A DNA stretch of 12,866 nucleotides from Gammaproteobacteria bacterium (GTDB taxonomy: Bacteria; Pseudomonadota; Gammaproteobacteria; Granulosicoccales; Granulosicoccaceae). The notes under the pieces are model-generated. The model had not been told where the DNA came from. It made no database searches and saw only the letters and a list, made by a program, of their open reading frames with translations. A program made the translations under genes and the position numbers. Position 1 is the stretch's first letter; every line of letters begins with the position of its first letter. Below are positions 6,350 through 12,866 of this stretch, one piece after another. The DNA is taken from positions 1 through 12,866 of the forward strand of contig JAGRHW010000061.1 in assembly GCA_020444765.1 (NCBI GenBank), in the 5' to 3' direction.

Positions 6350-7276
6350 TCAGGCGGCAGGATGAAAGGGTTTGGCTATACAGGCAGGCGCGTTGAGCTT
6401 GATGCGGTTCCGGTCTCTTGAAATAAAAACCAGCACGACAATCGTCGCGATATAGGGCAGCATCGACATGAACTGTGAAGGCACACTGATCCCAAGCGCC
6501 TGCCCGTGTAATTGCAGGATGGTAATCCCGCCGAACAGATAGGCGCCGAGCAAGACCCGCAACGGTCGCCAAGTTGCGAAGACGACCAGCGCCAGGGCAA
6601 TCCAGCCACGACCGGCACTCATGCCTTCGACCCACATCGGTGAATAGGCCAGCGACAGATAGGCGCCGGCCAGACCGGACATCGCCCCGCCGAACAGGGT
6701 TGCCATGTAACGGATCCGGATCACGGAGAAACCGATCGCATGCGCCGCATCGTGCGAATCCCCGACCGCCCTGAGAATCAGTCCCGCGCGGGTCCGGTAG
6801 AGAAACCAGCTGACCGCCAGCACCATGATAAACGACAGATAAACCAGCCCGTCATGGCGGAATAACAACTCGCCCACAACCGGCAAGTCCGACAGAAACG
6901 GCAGCTTGATATCCGGCAGGCCGGCATAGGCGATACCCACCAGGTCCTGTCCCAGCAGCGCGCTGATGCCGATACCGAAGATTGTCAGCGCCAGACCGGT
7001 CGCGACCTGCGCGGCCTGCAGGGTCAAGGTGATAAAAGCGAAGATAAGCGCCATCAACATGGCCGCCAGCATACCGCCGATAATCGCCAGCCAGGCACTA
7101 CCCGTCCATTGCACGAAAGCAAAACTGCACACGGCGCCGACCAGCATCATGCCTTCCACGCCGAGATTCAGCACTCCGGACTTTTCCGTTACCAGTTCTC
7201 CGAGCGCGGCGAACAACAAAGGCGTTGCCGCAGTAATCACGGTCAACAGCGTGAGTATCAGCGCGTCTCCGCTCAT
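6350..7276 (-). CDS. BMP-type nucleoside/purine ABC transporter permease, second subunit
   Basis: A 308-residue integral membrane protein of the BPD_transp_2 (RbsC/LivH-like) superfamily, YufQ-like. It is strongly hydrophobic throughout, with about eight to ten membrane segments. The family signature VLNLGVEGMMLVGA lies at residues 35-48. A cytoplasmic loop around RAVGDSHDAAHAIGFSV is the likely contact with the ATPase. It should form the translocation pore with the preceding permease. The ATG at 7274-7276 overlaps the TGA of the upstream permease gene in an ATGA arrangement, with GGTGA seven bases before it. This is why it is chosen over an ATG 27 bases further upstream, and it implies translational coupling. 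The C-terminal tail (DRNRIKLNAPACIAKPFHPAA) is short and non-hydrophobic. No other permease is visible for the BMP binding protein, so they are presumed partners. Confidence 0.9.
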   Translation of the reverse strand: MSGDALILTLLTVITAATPLLFAALGELVTEKSGVLNLGVEGMMLVGAVCSFAFVQWTGSAWLAIIGGMLAAMLMALIFAFITLTLQAAQVATGLALTIFGIGISALLGQDLVGIAYAGLPDIKLPFLSDLPVVGELLFRHDGLVYLSFIMVLAVSWFLYRTRAGLILRAVGDSHDAAHAIGFSVIRIRYMATLFGGAMSGLAGAYLSLAYSPMWVEGMSAGRGWIALALVVFATWRPLRVLLGAYLFGGITILQLHGQALGISVPSQFMSMLPYIATIVVLVFISRDRNRIKLNAPACIAKPFHPAA

Positions 7277-8346
7277 GATGAAGTCACCGGGTTGGCGCGC
7301 CACTGCACGCGGTAATTGATCAGTACGTCGCTGGCCAGCAGGAAAAACAGGAGCAAGCCCTGAAAAACGCCGGTCACCGCCAGCGGCAGATTCAGATTGA
7401 TCTGCGCTGACTCACCGCCGAGATAGGACAGCGCCATCAGCAGACCAGCGAGCAGAACGCCAAGCGGATGCAAGCGGCCGAGAAAAGCAACGATGATCGC
7501 GGTAAAACCGTAGCCCGGGGAAATCGACGGCAGCAACTGACCGATCGGCCCCGCCACTTCGACCACACCGGCCAGCCCGGCAACCGCGCCGGCCAGCAAC
7601 AGACTCAACCAGATCGTGCGTTTTTCACTGAAACCGGTATAACGCCCGGCGGCCGGCGCCGAACCAATCACCTTCAACTGAAAACCGATCAACGTGCGTG
7701 ACAACAGCACCCAGGCGCCGACCGTCAGCAATACCGCGAACAATGCGCCGATATGCAGACGCGTGCCGTCAAGAATCACCGGCAATATTGCCGCCGCATG
7801 AAACATTCTGGACTCAGGAAAGTTGAATCCGTCCGGGTCACGCCACGGACCGTGTACCAGGTAACTCAGCAGCAAGGTGGCGACATAGGTCAGCATCAGG
7901 CTGGTCAATATTTCGCTGGCATTGAAGCGGGTGCGCAACAAGGCGGGAATCGCCGCCCATAGCAAACCGCCCAGCATGCCGGCTATCAGCATCAATGGCA
8001 GCACCAGAAAACTCTCGACCTCATAAAGCAACAAGGCGACACCGCCGCCGGCAATCGCGCCAAGCGTCAACTGCCCTTCGGCGCCGATATTCCAGACATT
8101 GGCCCTGAAACCCAGCGACAAGGCCACGGCAATCATGATCAGCGGCGTTGCCTTGACACCGAGCTCTGCCAGTCCGTAGAGGCTCGAAATCGGTTCGACA
8201 AAAAACGCATGCAAGGCCTGCCCGATCGGCACACCAAGAAGACGAAACAGCAAAATACCGGCAATCAGCGTCAGCAACAAGGCGATCAGCGGCGTCAGAT
8301 AAACCATCCGGGTCGACGGTTCCGGTCGTTTGATCAACCTAGGCAT
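7273..8346 (-). CDS. BMP-type nucleoside/purine ABC transporter permease, first subunit
   Basis: A 357-residue multi-pass inner-membrane permease, YufP-like. It has a short basic cytoplasmic N-terminus, then a first membrane segment near residues 15-36. The signature NVWNIGAEGQLTLGA and the following FNASEILTSLMLTYVA are typical of this subunit of BMP-family importers. Two starts are possible. The ATG at 8344-8346 is preferred because GGAG precedes it by nine bases and because it overlaps the last eight bases of the ATPase gene. An ATG at 8364 lacks a Shine-Dalgarno sequence. The 3' end overlaps the next permease start by four bases. The order ATPase-permease-permease with overlapping ends is the usual one for this transporter family. 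The substrate is inferred, not visible: nucleosides, or purines given the deaminase gene in the same neighbourhood. Confidence 0.9.
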   Translation of the reverse strand: MPRLIKRPEPSTRMVYLTPLIALLLTLIAGILLFRLLGVPIGQALHAFFVEPISSLYGLAELGVKATPLIMIAVALSLGFRANVWNIGAEGQLTLGAIAGGGVALLLYEVESFLVLPLMLIAGMLGGLLWAAIPALLRTRFNASEILTSLMLTYVATLLLSYLVHGPWRDPDGFNFPESRMFHAAAILPVILDGTRLHIGALFAVLLTVGAWVLLSRTLIGFQLKVIGSAPAAGRYTGFSEKRTIWLSLLLAGAVAGLAGVVEVAGPIGQLLPSISPGYGFTAIIVAFLGRLHPLGVLLAGLLMALSYLGGESAQINLNLPLAVTGVFQGLLLFFLLASDVLINYRVQWRANPVTSS

Positions 8347-9883
8347 GACCGGCTTCTCCCACATTATCGGCGGACAGCGCGCCGCCGCCCATCAACAGGC
8401 CGACATCCTGCACATTCAGTTGCGACCTTGGGTACAGGGTGGACAGACGTCCCGCACAGATGGCCGCAATCCGGTGACTGATCAGCATCAGCTCATCGAG
8501 GTCCTGGGAAATCACCAGCACCGCCGCCCCCTGCTCCGCCAGTTCGATCAGGGCCTGATGAATTGCCGCCGCCGAGCCGGCATCCACCCCCCAGGTTGGC
8601 TGGGAGACAATCAGCAAATCCGGCCGCTGGCTGATCTCGCGCCCCACGATAAACTTCTGCAGATTGCCGCCGGACAGACTGGAGGCGAAAGCGCCCCGCC
8701 CGCCGCATTTGACGGCAAACCCGTTGATCACCTGCTCGGTGAATTCATCACGCCGGGCAAAATGAATCAACCCCCAGGACAACATCTTCAGGCGCTGAAA
8801 AGCTGTCAGAAAACTGTTTTCCGAAAGACTCATCTCCGCCACCGCGCCGTGCCCGAGGCGTTGCTCCGGTACGCTGCACAGGCCGAGCTTGCGGCGCCCC
8901 GCCGGCGTCAGATCACCGCAGGGCGCATCGTTGATTCGCACCGTGTCGCGCCCGCTGAGCAGCTCACCGGTCAGAGCTTCGAGCAGTTCGGTCTGACCGT
9001 TGCCGGCGACACCGGCGATACCGACGATCTCGCCGGCCCGGACCTGTAAATCGATATGTTGCAGGCTGATACCGAATTCGTCCTCGGTATCGGTGCTCAA
9101 ATCCGTCACCTGCAGACGGACCGGCGCATCGGCCGCCGCACCCGCCGAGGTATTGCGTACATCCTGCACATCACCGCCAATCATCAGCGCCGCCAGGCTT
9201 TGTGCGGTTTCTCCGGCGGGCAGCGCTTCGGCCACTTTGCGGCCCTGACGCAGGATGGTTGCGCGCTCACAAAGCTGGCGGATTTCGTCGAGCTTGTGGC
9301 TGATATAAAGAATCGCCATGCCCTCGTCGGCGAGCCGGTGCAGCGTTTCAAACAGTTTGTCCACTTCCTGTGGCGTCAGGACCGAAGTCGGCTCGTCCAT
9401 AACCAGTAATTTCGGCTGCTGCAACAGGCAGCGGACAATCTCGATACGCTGTCTCTCGCCGACCGACAAGGTGTAAACATGTCGCCGCGGATCCAGCGGC
9501 AAGCCGTAGGTGCTGGATACCTCGAGTATCTGCTTTTCCAGCTGACCAAGTTTTGTCCCCTGATCCATACCAAGCGCGATGTTTTCGAGCACGGTCAGCG
9601 AATCAAACAGGGAGAAATGTTGAAAGACCATGGCAATACCCAGTTCCCTGGCCTGAGCCGGATTGCCAATAGCGGTCTCCTTTCCCTGCCAGAGAATCGA
9701 TCCTGAATCGGCCTTCAGAATCCCGTAGATGATCTTGACGAGGGTGCTTTTGCCGGCGCCGTTCTCGCCAAGCAGCGCGTGGACTTCACCGCTGTTGATC
9801 GCGAGATCAATAGCGTCGTTGGCCAGACAGGCCGGGAAGGATTTGCTGATCGCGCGTAATTCGAGCAGAGGAGTTCGGGGCAT
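8339..9883 (-). CDS. BMP-type nucleoside/purine ABC transporter ATP-binding protein (tandem ATPase)
   Basis: A 514-residue protein with two fused ABC ATPase domains, as in RbsA/MglA and the nucleoside importer YufO. Domain 1 is complete: Walker A GENGAGKST (39-47), Q-loop VFQHF (86-90), signature LSVGERQRIE (139-148), Walker B LLVMDEPTS (159-167) and H-loop ISHKLDE (194-200). Domain 2 shows a degenerate Walker A (GVAGNGQTELLEA, 291-303), an intact signature LSGGNLQKF (403-411), and IVSQPTWGVD (425-434) in place of a normal Walker B, with VISQDLDEL replacing the H-loop His. Loss of catalytic residues in the second half is normal in this family, so domain 1 is probably the hydrolysing site. It is the first gene of a three-gene overlapping operon. 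The ATG at 9883 has no clear Shine-Dalgarno sequence, but the family N-terminus begins there (PLLELRAISKSF). Confidence 0.93.
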   Translation of the reverse strand: MPRTPLLELRAISKSFPACLANDAIDLAINSGEVHALLGENGAGKSTLVKIIYGILKADSGSILWQGKETAIGNPAQARELGIAMVFQHFSLFDSLTVLENIALGMDQGTKLGQLEKQILEVSSTYGLPLDPRRHVYTLSVGERQRIEIVRCLLQQPKLLVMDEPTSVLTPQEVDKLFETLHRLADEGMAILYISHKLDEIRQLCERATILRQGRKVAEALPAGETAQSLAALMIGGDVQDVRNTSAGAAADAPVRLQVTDLSTDTEDEFGISLQHIDLQVRAGEIVGIAGVAGNGQTELLEALTGELLSGRDTVRINDAPCGDLTPAGRRKLGLCSVPEQRLGHGAVAEMSLSENSFLTAFQRLKMLSWGLIHFARRDEFTEQVINGFAVKCGGRGAFASSLSGGNLQKFIVGREISQRPDLLIVSQPTWGVDAGSAAAIHQALIELAEQGAAVLVISQDLDELMLISHRIAAICAGRLSTLYPRSQLNVQDVGLLMGGGALSADNVGEAGHA

Positions 9884-9908
9884 AAATGGCTGCTGTCTGT
9901 TAATCCTG

Positions 9909-9927
9909 ACCGCCCTTGATGGACGGT
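9909..9927. repeat. Hairpin-forming inverted repeat in the transporter-operon leader
   Basis: accgccc and ggacggt form seven-base arms with one mismatch around a five-base loop. The repeat lies between the candidate -10 and the ATPase start. It could be an operator or leader stem-loop; no poly-U run follows on the transporter transcript, so it is not a terminator for that strand. Confidence 0.3.
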
Positions 9928-9930
9928 TCC

Positions 9931-9959
9931 ATTTAACGCAACTTTACAGACAAATGCAA
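9931..9959 (-). promoter_or_regulatory. Candidate promoter of the ABC transporter operon
   Basis: On the minus strand TTGCAT (9954-9959) and TTAAAT (9931-9936) are separated by exactly 17 bases, ending about 48 bases upstream of the ATPase start. It fits a sigma-70-type promoter in the 107-bp gap after the cytochrome gene. No strong rho-independent terminator for the cytochrome gene is seen; CTGGAATTTCCAG at 9973-9985 is a perfect palindrome but lacks a T-run immediately after it. Confidence 0.45.
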
Positions 9960-9990
9960 AAAGGTTTTTTCGGCTGGAAATTCCAGTGAA

Positions 9991-10884
9991 TTATCGCTGA
10001 ATCGTCTCCAGCTCTTCACCGATGAAACGCGCGATATTCGCAATATCATCATTACTGAGTGTTTTAACGACACCGGTCATCGTGCCTTCGAGTTTTCCAT
10101 CCTTATAGGAATGCAGAACATCGCTGATCGTATCGGTCGTAGAATCGATCAGTGAAGGCCCCACCCCGCCTTCGGCAAAAGCGCCGTGACAACTGGCGCA
10201 ATAGCCGTCGTATTTGCTCTTACCGACAAATTTCTCCCCGGTGTTAACCGGAAGGCTCTGTGTGTGACCAACGCTGGCAGAGGTCATGGCGGCCGGTGTG
10301 GTGATTTGTTGCGACGGGTAAATATAGTGCTGGTAAGTCGGTGTCATCATGGACGGTGGCGGCGTTGCGGTACTGCGCTGCCAGGGCATCATGTCGCCGA
10401 AAAAAGACATGGGCTTGGAAATGTTGCGGTTCATGTCCCAGATATTGCGGCCCATATTGTCGGTCGTGGTCGCCATGGCCGCGGTCGAGTAGGACATGCG
10501 GTTGATGTTGGCCGCCATTTCGACGATCCGGCTGTCGAGGCTCGGCATGACCTTGTTGAGCACGGCGGACATGGCATTGACGTCCTTCGTCATCTTCTCG
10601 AGATCGTTACCGACAGATTGCATCCGCGAGGACATACTGACCACGCCGCCCTGCATGACCGGCAGACTTTCACTCATGACGCGCGTCATGAGATGAATAT
10701 CTTTTGACAGGGCGGTCATGCGTTCGAGCATGCCGAAAATCAGATAAAACCCAAACCCCGACAACATGAAAAACGCCACCATGGCCGGAATGACCGCGTA
10801 CTTCCATCGGTTCTCGAAAGATGCTAATTTTTGCAGCTGTTCCTCTTCGGAAAGGTTATCTTTTTTGTTTTCCAGCTTGTTCAA
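9991..10884 (-). CDS. Membrane-anchored coiled-coil c-type cytochrome
   Basis: A 297-residue protein from a TTG start at 10882-10884, chosen because GGAGG lies eight bases before it. The frame is open further upstream (to an ATG at 11055), but that extension looks non-coding. The N-terminus is charged and cytoplasmic, followed by one membrane segment (about 29-50, YAVIPAMVAFFMLSGFGFYL). A methionine-rich helical region (about 52-150) then resembles a coiled coil. A short KPMSFFGDMMPW element follows and a low-complexity Pro/Thr linker (about 170-215). The C-terminal class I cytochrome c domain has the haem motif CASCH (229-233), GVGPSL, and a probable Met axial ligand in the EGTMTGV segment. 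It should be a periplasmic electron carrier held away from the membrane on a stalk. Its electron partners are not encoded here. I know of no named function for this arrangement. Confidence 0.85.
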   Translation of the reverse strand: MNKLENKKDNLSEEEQLQKLASFENRWKYAVIPAMVAFFMLSGFGFYLIFGMLERMTALSKDIHLMTRVMSESLPVMQGGVVSMSSRMQSVGNDLEKMTKDVNAMSAVLNKVMPSLDSRIVEMAANINRMSYSTAAMATTTDNMGRNIWDMNRNISKPMSFFGDMMPWQRSTATPPPSMMTPTYQHYIYPSQQITTPAAMTSASVGHTQSLPVNTGEKFVGKSKYDGYCASCHGAFAEGGVGPSLIDSTTDTISDVLHSYKDGKLEGTMTGVVKTLSNDDIANIARFIGEELETIQR

Positions 10885-11185
10885 ATGAATTTCCTCCGAC
10901 CGGTTCAGACTGTTGCAAAAGAACACGGCGCGGTACAATAAAGTAGTAAATTCTACCGAGACTACGTTACGCTGCACTGCGTAAGCAAAGAAACAGTTTA
11001 TATACCCGTATAGAATTATTAAGTGACTATAGCCAAACGCGGGTATCCCCAACACCTAAGTCCGAGCATGATCCAGGCCAGTCTTTTCCAGACTTATTTG
11101 TGAACGACACAAATATAGCGTAAAGCCACCGTCACCTGTATGCTCAAGATTATTCGCCATTAATCGAGTTTATCAGGACAGAGTC
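10885..11185. other. Divergent intergenic region between cytochrome and aminotransferase genes
   Basis: This 301-bp region drives two divergent genes. It is AT-rich in places and contains two perfect inverted repeats: TATAC-CC-GTATA (11001-11012) and the 21-bp repeat at 11095-11115. Several weak -10-like sequences are present on both strands, but none has a convincing -35 partner. The cytochrome Shine-Dalgarno sequence lies at its left end, and AGGA before the aminotransferase ATG at its right end. No small gene is supported. Confidence 0.5.
11095..11115. repeat. 21-bp perfect inverted repeat (8+5+8), operator candidate
   Basis: TATTTGTG-aacga-CACAAATA is perfectly symmetrical in its 8-base arms. 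It ends 70 bases upstream of the aminotransferase ATG at 11186. The arm length, spacing and position fit a dimeric helix-turn-helix regulator site. No T-run follows, so it is not a terminator. The cognate regulator is not visible in the window. Confidence 0.55.
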
Positions 11186-12103
11186 ATGACCACGGGTTCT
11201 CACGCGCACAAATCTGACCCACGCAACGCCAGCATCCAGATTGATATCAACGGCGAACTGTTTGCCCGAGACGAAGCCAAGGTCTCGGTTTTCGACAGCG
11301 GTTACATTCTGGGGGACGGCGTGTGGGAAGGCCTGCGTCTGCACAATGGTGTCATTGCCTTTCTGCAGGATCATCTGGACCGGCTGTATGAAGGCGCCAA
11401 GGCCATCGACATGGTTCCGGACTTGTCAAAAGCACAACTTAAGGAACGTATCTACGCCTGTCTCGACGCCAACAGAATGGAAAACGATGTACACATCCGT
11501 CTGATGATGACACGCGGTATCAAATCCACCCCCTACCAGGATCCGCGCGTCACGATCACTCCACCGACGACCGTAATCATTCCGGAATACAAGGTCCCGA
11601 GCGACTCCGGTGACAAGGGCATCCGCCTGTTTACCGTGCACGTCAGACGCGGTTACCCGGATGTACAGGACCCGAAACTCAACAGCCATTCAAAGCTGAA
11701 TTGTATTACCGCCTGTATCCAGGCGGCCAAGGCCGGCGCCGATGAAGCGCTGATGCTCGATCCGCACGGCTTTGTCGCAACCTGTAATTCAACGCATTTT
11801 TTTATCATACGCAAGGGCGAAGTCTGGACCTCCAGCGGGCGCTATTGCCTCGGCGGCATCACCCGCTCGAAGGTAATCCAGGTCTGCCGGGAAAACGCCA
11901 TTCCGGTCTTCGAAAAGGATTTCAGCCTGACCGACGTCTATGGCGCCGATGAATCCTTTGTCACCGGCACCTTCGCCGGACTTGGCCCGGTACGCGAAGT
12001 TGACGGCCGGCAGATCGGCGAACAATGGCCGGGTCCTTTGACCTCGCGGTTACAAACCCTGTACCGTGAATTGATCGCTAGAGACTGTGCCGAGGGACGA
12101 TGA
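11186..12103 (+). CDS. Class IV PLP-dependent aminotransferase (BCAT/D-amino acid aminotransferase-like)
   Basis: A 305-residue fold-type IV aminotransferase. After a short polar N-terminus it shows DEAKVSVFDSGYILGDGVWE (30-49), the usual N-terminal signature. A phosphate-contact arginine region follows (HIRLMMTRG), then the PLP Schiff-base lysine in NSHSKLNCI, DEALMLDPHGFVATCNSTHF, the PLP-phosphate loop GGITRSKVI, and TGTFAGLGPV near the C-terminus. These identify the family but do not separate branched-chain aminotransferase, D-amino acid aminotransferase and aminodeoxychorismate lyase activities. AGGA precedes the ATG at 11186. The gene ends inside the start of the sulfotransferase-like gene (ATGATGA), so the two are coupled. 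As I recall, plant 'branched-chain aminotransferase-like' proteins fuse these same two domains. A housekeeping leucine/isoleucine/valine role is therefore not assured. Confidence 0.9.
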   Translation: MTTGSHAHKSDPRNASIQIDINGELFARDEAKVSVFDSGYILGDGVWEGLRLHNGVIAFLQDHLDRLYEGAKAIDMVPDLSKAQLKERIYACLDANRMENDVHIRLMMTRGIKSTPYQDPRVTITPPTTVIIPEYKVPSDSGDKGIRLFTVHVRRGYPDVQDPKLNSHSKLNCITACIQAAKAGADEALMLDPHGFVATCNSTHFFIIRKGEVWTSSGRYCLGGITRSKVIQVCRENAIPVFEKDFSLTDVYGADESFVTGTFAGLGPVREVDGRQIGEQWPGPLTSRLQTLYRELIARDCAEGR

Positions 12104-12837
12104 TGACCGTACGAATCGCCATGTGGTCGGGACCGCGTAATATTTCAACCGCCATGATGCGCGCCTGGGAAAACCGCCCGGATACCTGCGTCGTTGACGA
12201 ACCGCTGTATGCTCATTACCTTGCCATGACCGGCATCAATCATCCGGGCGCCGCCATGGTCATGGCCTCGCAAAATACCAGTTGGCGCGAGGTCGTCGAT
12301 AAACTGTTACATGAAACCCCCGTCAAGGATTGCGAAATTTTCTACCAGAAACACATGGCACACCATCAATTGCCGGGCATGAGCAAACACTGGATGCTGG
12401 ACATAAAAAACTGCTTTCTGATTCGCGATCCCGATGCCGTGGTCGCCTCCTACGCAGAAAAACGTCCGGACCTGACGCCGCAGGACCTGGGATTTTCCCA
12501 ACAGGCGGAACTCTTCGAATTTATCGTGAACCATACCGAACAACAGCCTCCGGTTATCGACAGCGAAGAGTTTCTGAAAAATCCGCGCCGCCAACTGGAA
12601 AAACTCTGCAAGATACTCGGCATCGCATTTTCCGAAAACATGTTGAGCTGGCCACCCGGCAGCCGTGACAGCGACGGCGTATGGGCGCAATACTGGTATC
12701 ACAATGTTGAAAAATCCACCGGTTTTATGCCCTGGAAAAAAACCGAGCGCAGCCTGACCCGTGAACAACAGGCCATCGCAGACGCTTGCCGCCCTTTTTA
12801 CGAGACGCTGCGTGAGCACTGTTTAAGCAACGACTAA
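12100..12837 (+). CDS. Sulfotransferase-like P-loop protein coupled to aminotransferase
   Basis: A protein of 245 residues (244 if the second ATG at 12103 is used; that one has better spacing from GAGGG). The N-terminal AMWSGPRNISTAMMRAWENR (about 7-26) is a variant phosphate-binding loop, in the position of the PAPS 5'-phosphosulfate loop of sulfotransferases. VVDEPLYAHYL follows directly. FLIRDPDAVVASYAE (about 106-120) corresponds to the 3'-phosphate-binding RDP element. The C-terminal DGVWAQYWYHNVEKSTGF matches the conserved end of the sulfotransferase-like domain in plant branched-chain aminotransferase-like proteins, from memory. The likely fold is therefore a P-loop sulfotransferase-type enzyme, but whether it transfers sulfate and to what acceptor is unknown. 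The start overlaps the aminotransferase stop by four bases, implying joint expression and a shared pathway. The 29 bases after the stop show nothing recognisable. Confidence 0.8.
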   Translation: MMTVRIAMWSGPRNISTAMMRAWENRPDTCVVDEPLYAHYLAMTGINHPGAAMVMASQNTSWREVVDKLLHETPVKDCEIFYQKHMAHHQLPGMSKHWMLDIKNCFLIRDPDAVVASYAEKRPDLTPQDLGFSQQAELFEFIVNHTEQQPPVIDSEEFLKNPRRQLEKLCKILGIAFSENMLSWPPGSRDSDGVWAQYWYHNVEKSTGFMPWKKTERSLTREQQAIADACRPFYETLREHCLSND

Positions 12838-12866
12838 CCTGAAAAACGTCATCCCCGAGCGCTTTA

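Noticed and set aside
8330..9049. Plus-strand open frame of 239 residues opposite the ATPase
   Set aside because: Antisense shadow of a well-conserved tandem ABC ATPase; no domain or ribosome-binding site supports it.
9973..9985. CTGGAATTTCCAG as terminator of the cytochrome gene
   Set aside because: Although a perfect palindrome, it has almost no loop and is followed by an A-rich rather than T-rich run on the transcript strand.
10885..11055. 57-residue N-terminal extension of the cytochrome gene
   Set aside because: The TTG at 10882-10884 has a strong GGAGG at ideal spacing and leads into a sensible cytoplasmic tail and anchor. The extension is low-quality sequence with no good ribosome-binding site.

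Overview
The window looks like chromosomal DNA of a moderately GC-rich Gram-negative bacterium, most likely a gammaproteobacterium. That taxon is an inference from overall protein character; there is no rRNA or other marker gene. No tRNA, IS element, CRISPR array or phage gene was recognised.

Region 1 (1-2328, minus strand): a 5'-truncated-in-window 8-oxoguanine deaminase-type amidohydrolase lies 17 bp downstream of a BMP-family substrate-binding lipoprotein-like or periplasmic protein gene. Region 3 (6350-9883, minus strand) is a tightly overlapping ATPase-permease-permease operon of the BMP/nucleoside importer family. Together these form a complete purine or nucleoside uptake system with a purine-deaminating enzyme.

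Region 2 (2580-6139) interrupts the two halves of that purine locus. It holds a LuxI/FeeM-like GNAT acyltransferase (minus), a polytopic membrane histidine kinase with a GAF-like region (minus), and a small convergent protein (plus) that joins a DHp-like four-helix segment directly to a receiver domain. The kinase and receiver genes overlap tail-to-tail by 63 bp. This has the parts of a signal-synthase / membrane-sensor / phosphorelay circuit and is the best candidate for an undescribed system in the window. The acyltransferase promoter region carries two strong palindromes.

Region 4 (9991-10884, minus strand): a membrane-tethered, coiled-coil c-type cytochrome that probably starts at TTG behind a strong Shine-Dalgarno sequence.

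Region 5 (11186-12837, plus strand): a class IV PLP aminotransferase translationally coupled to a sulfotransferase-like P-loop protein. This pair resembles, in split form, the plant 'branched-chain aminotransferase-like' fusion proteins as I remember them. A perfect 8+5+8 inverted repeat lies about 70 bp upstream of the pair.
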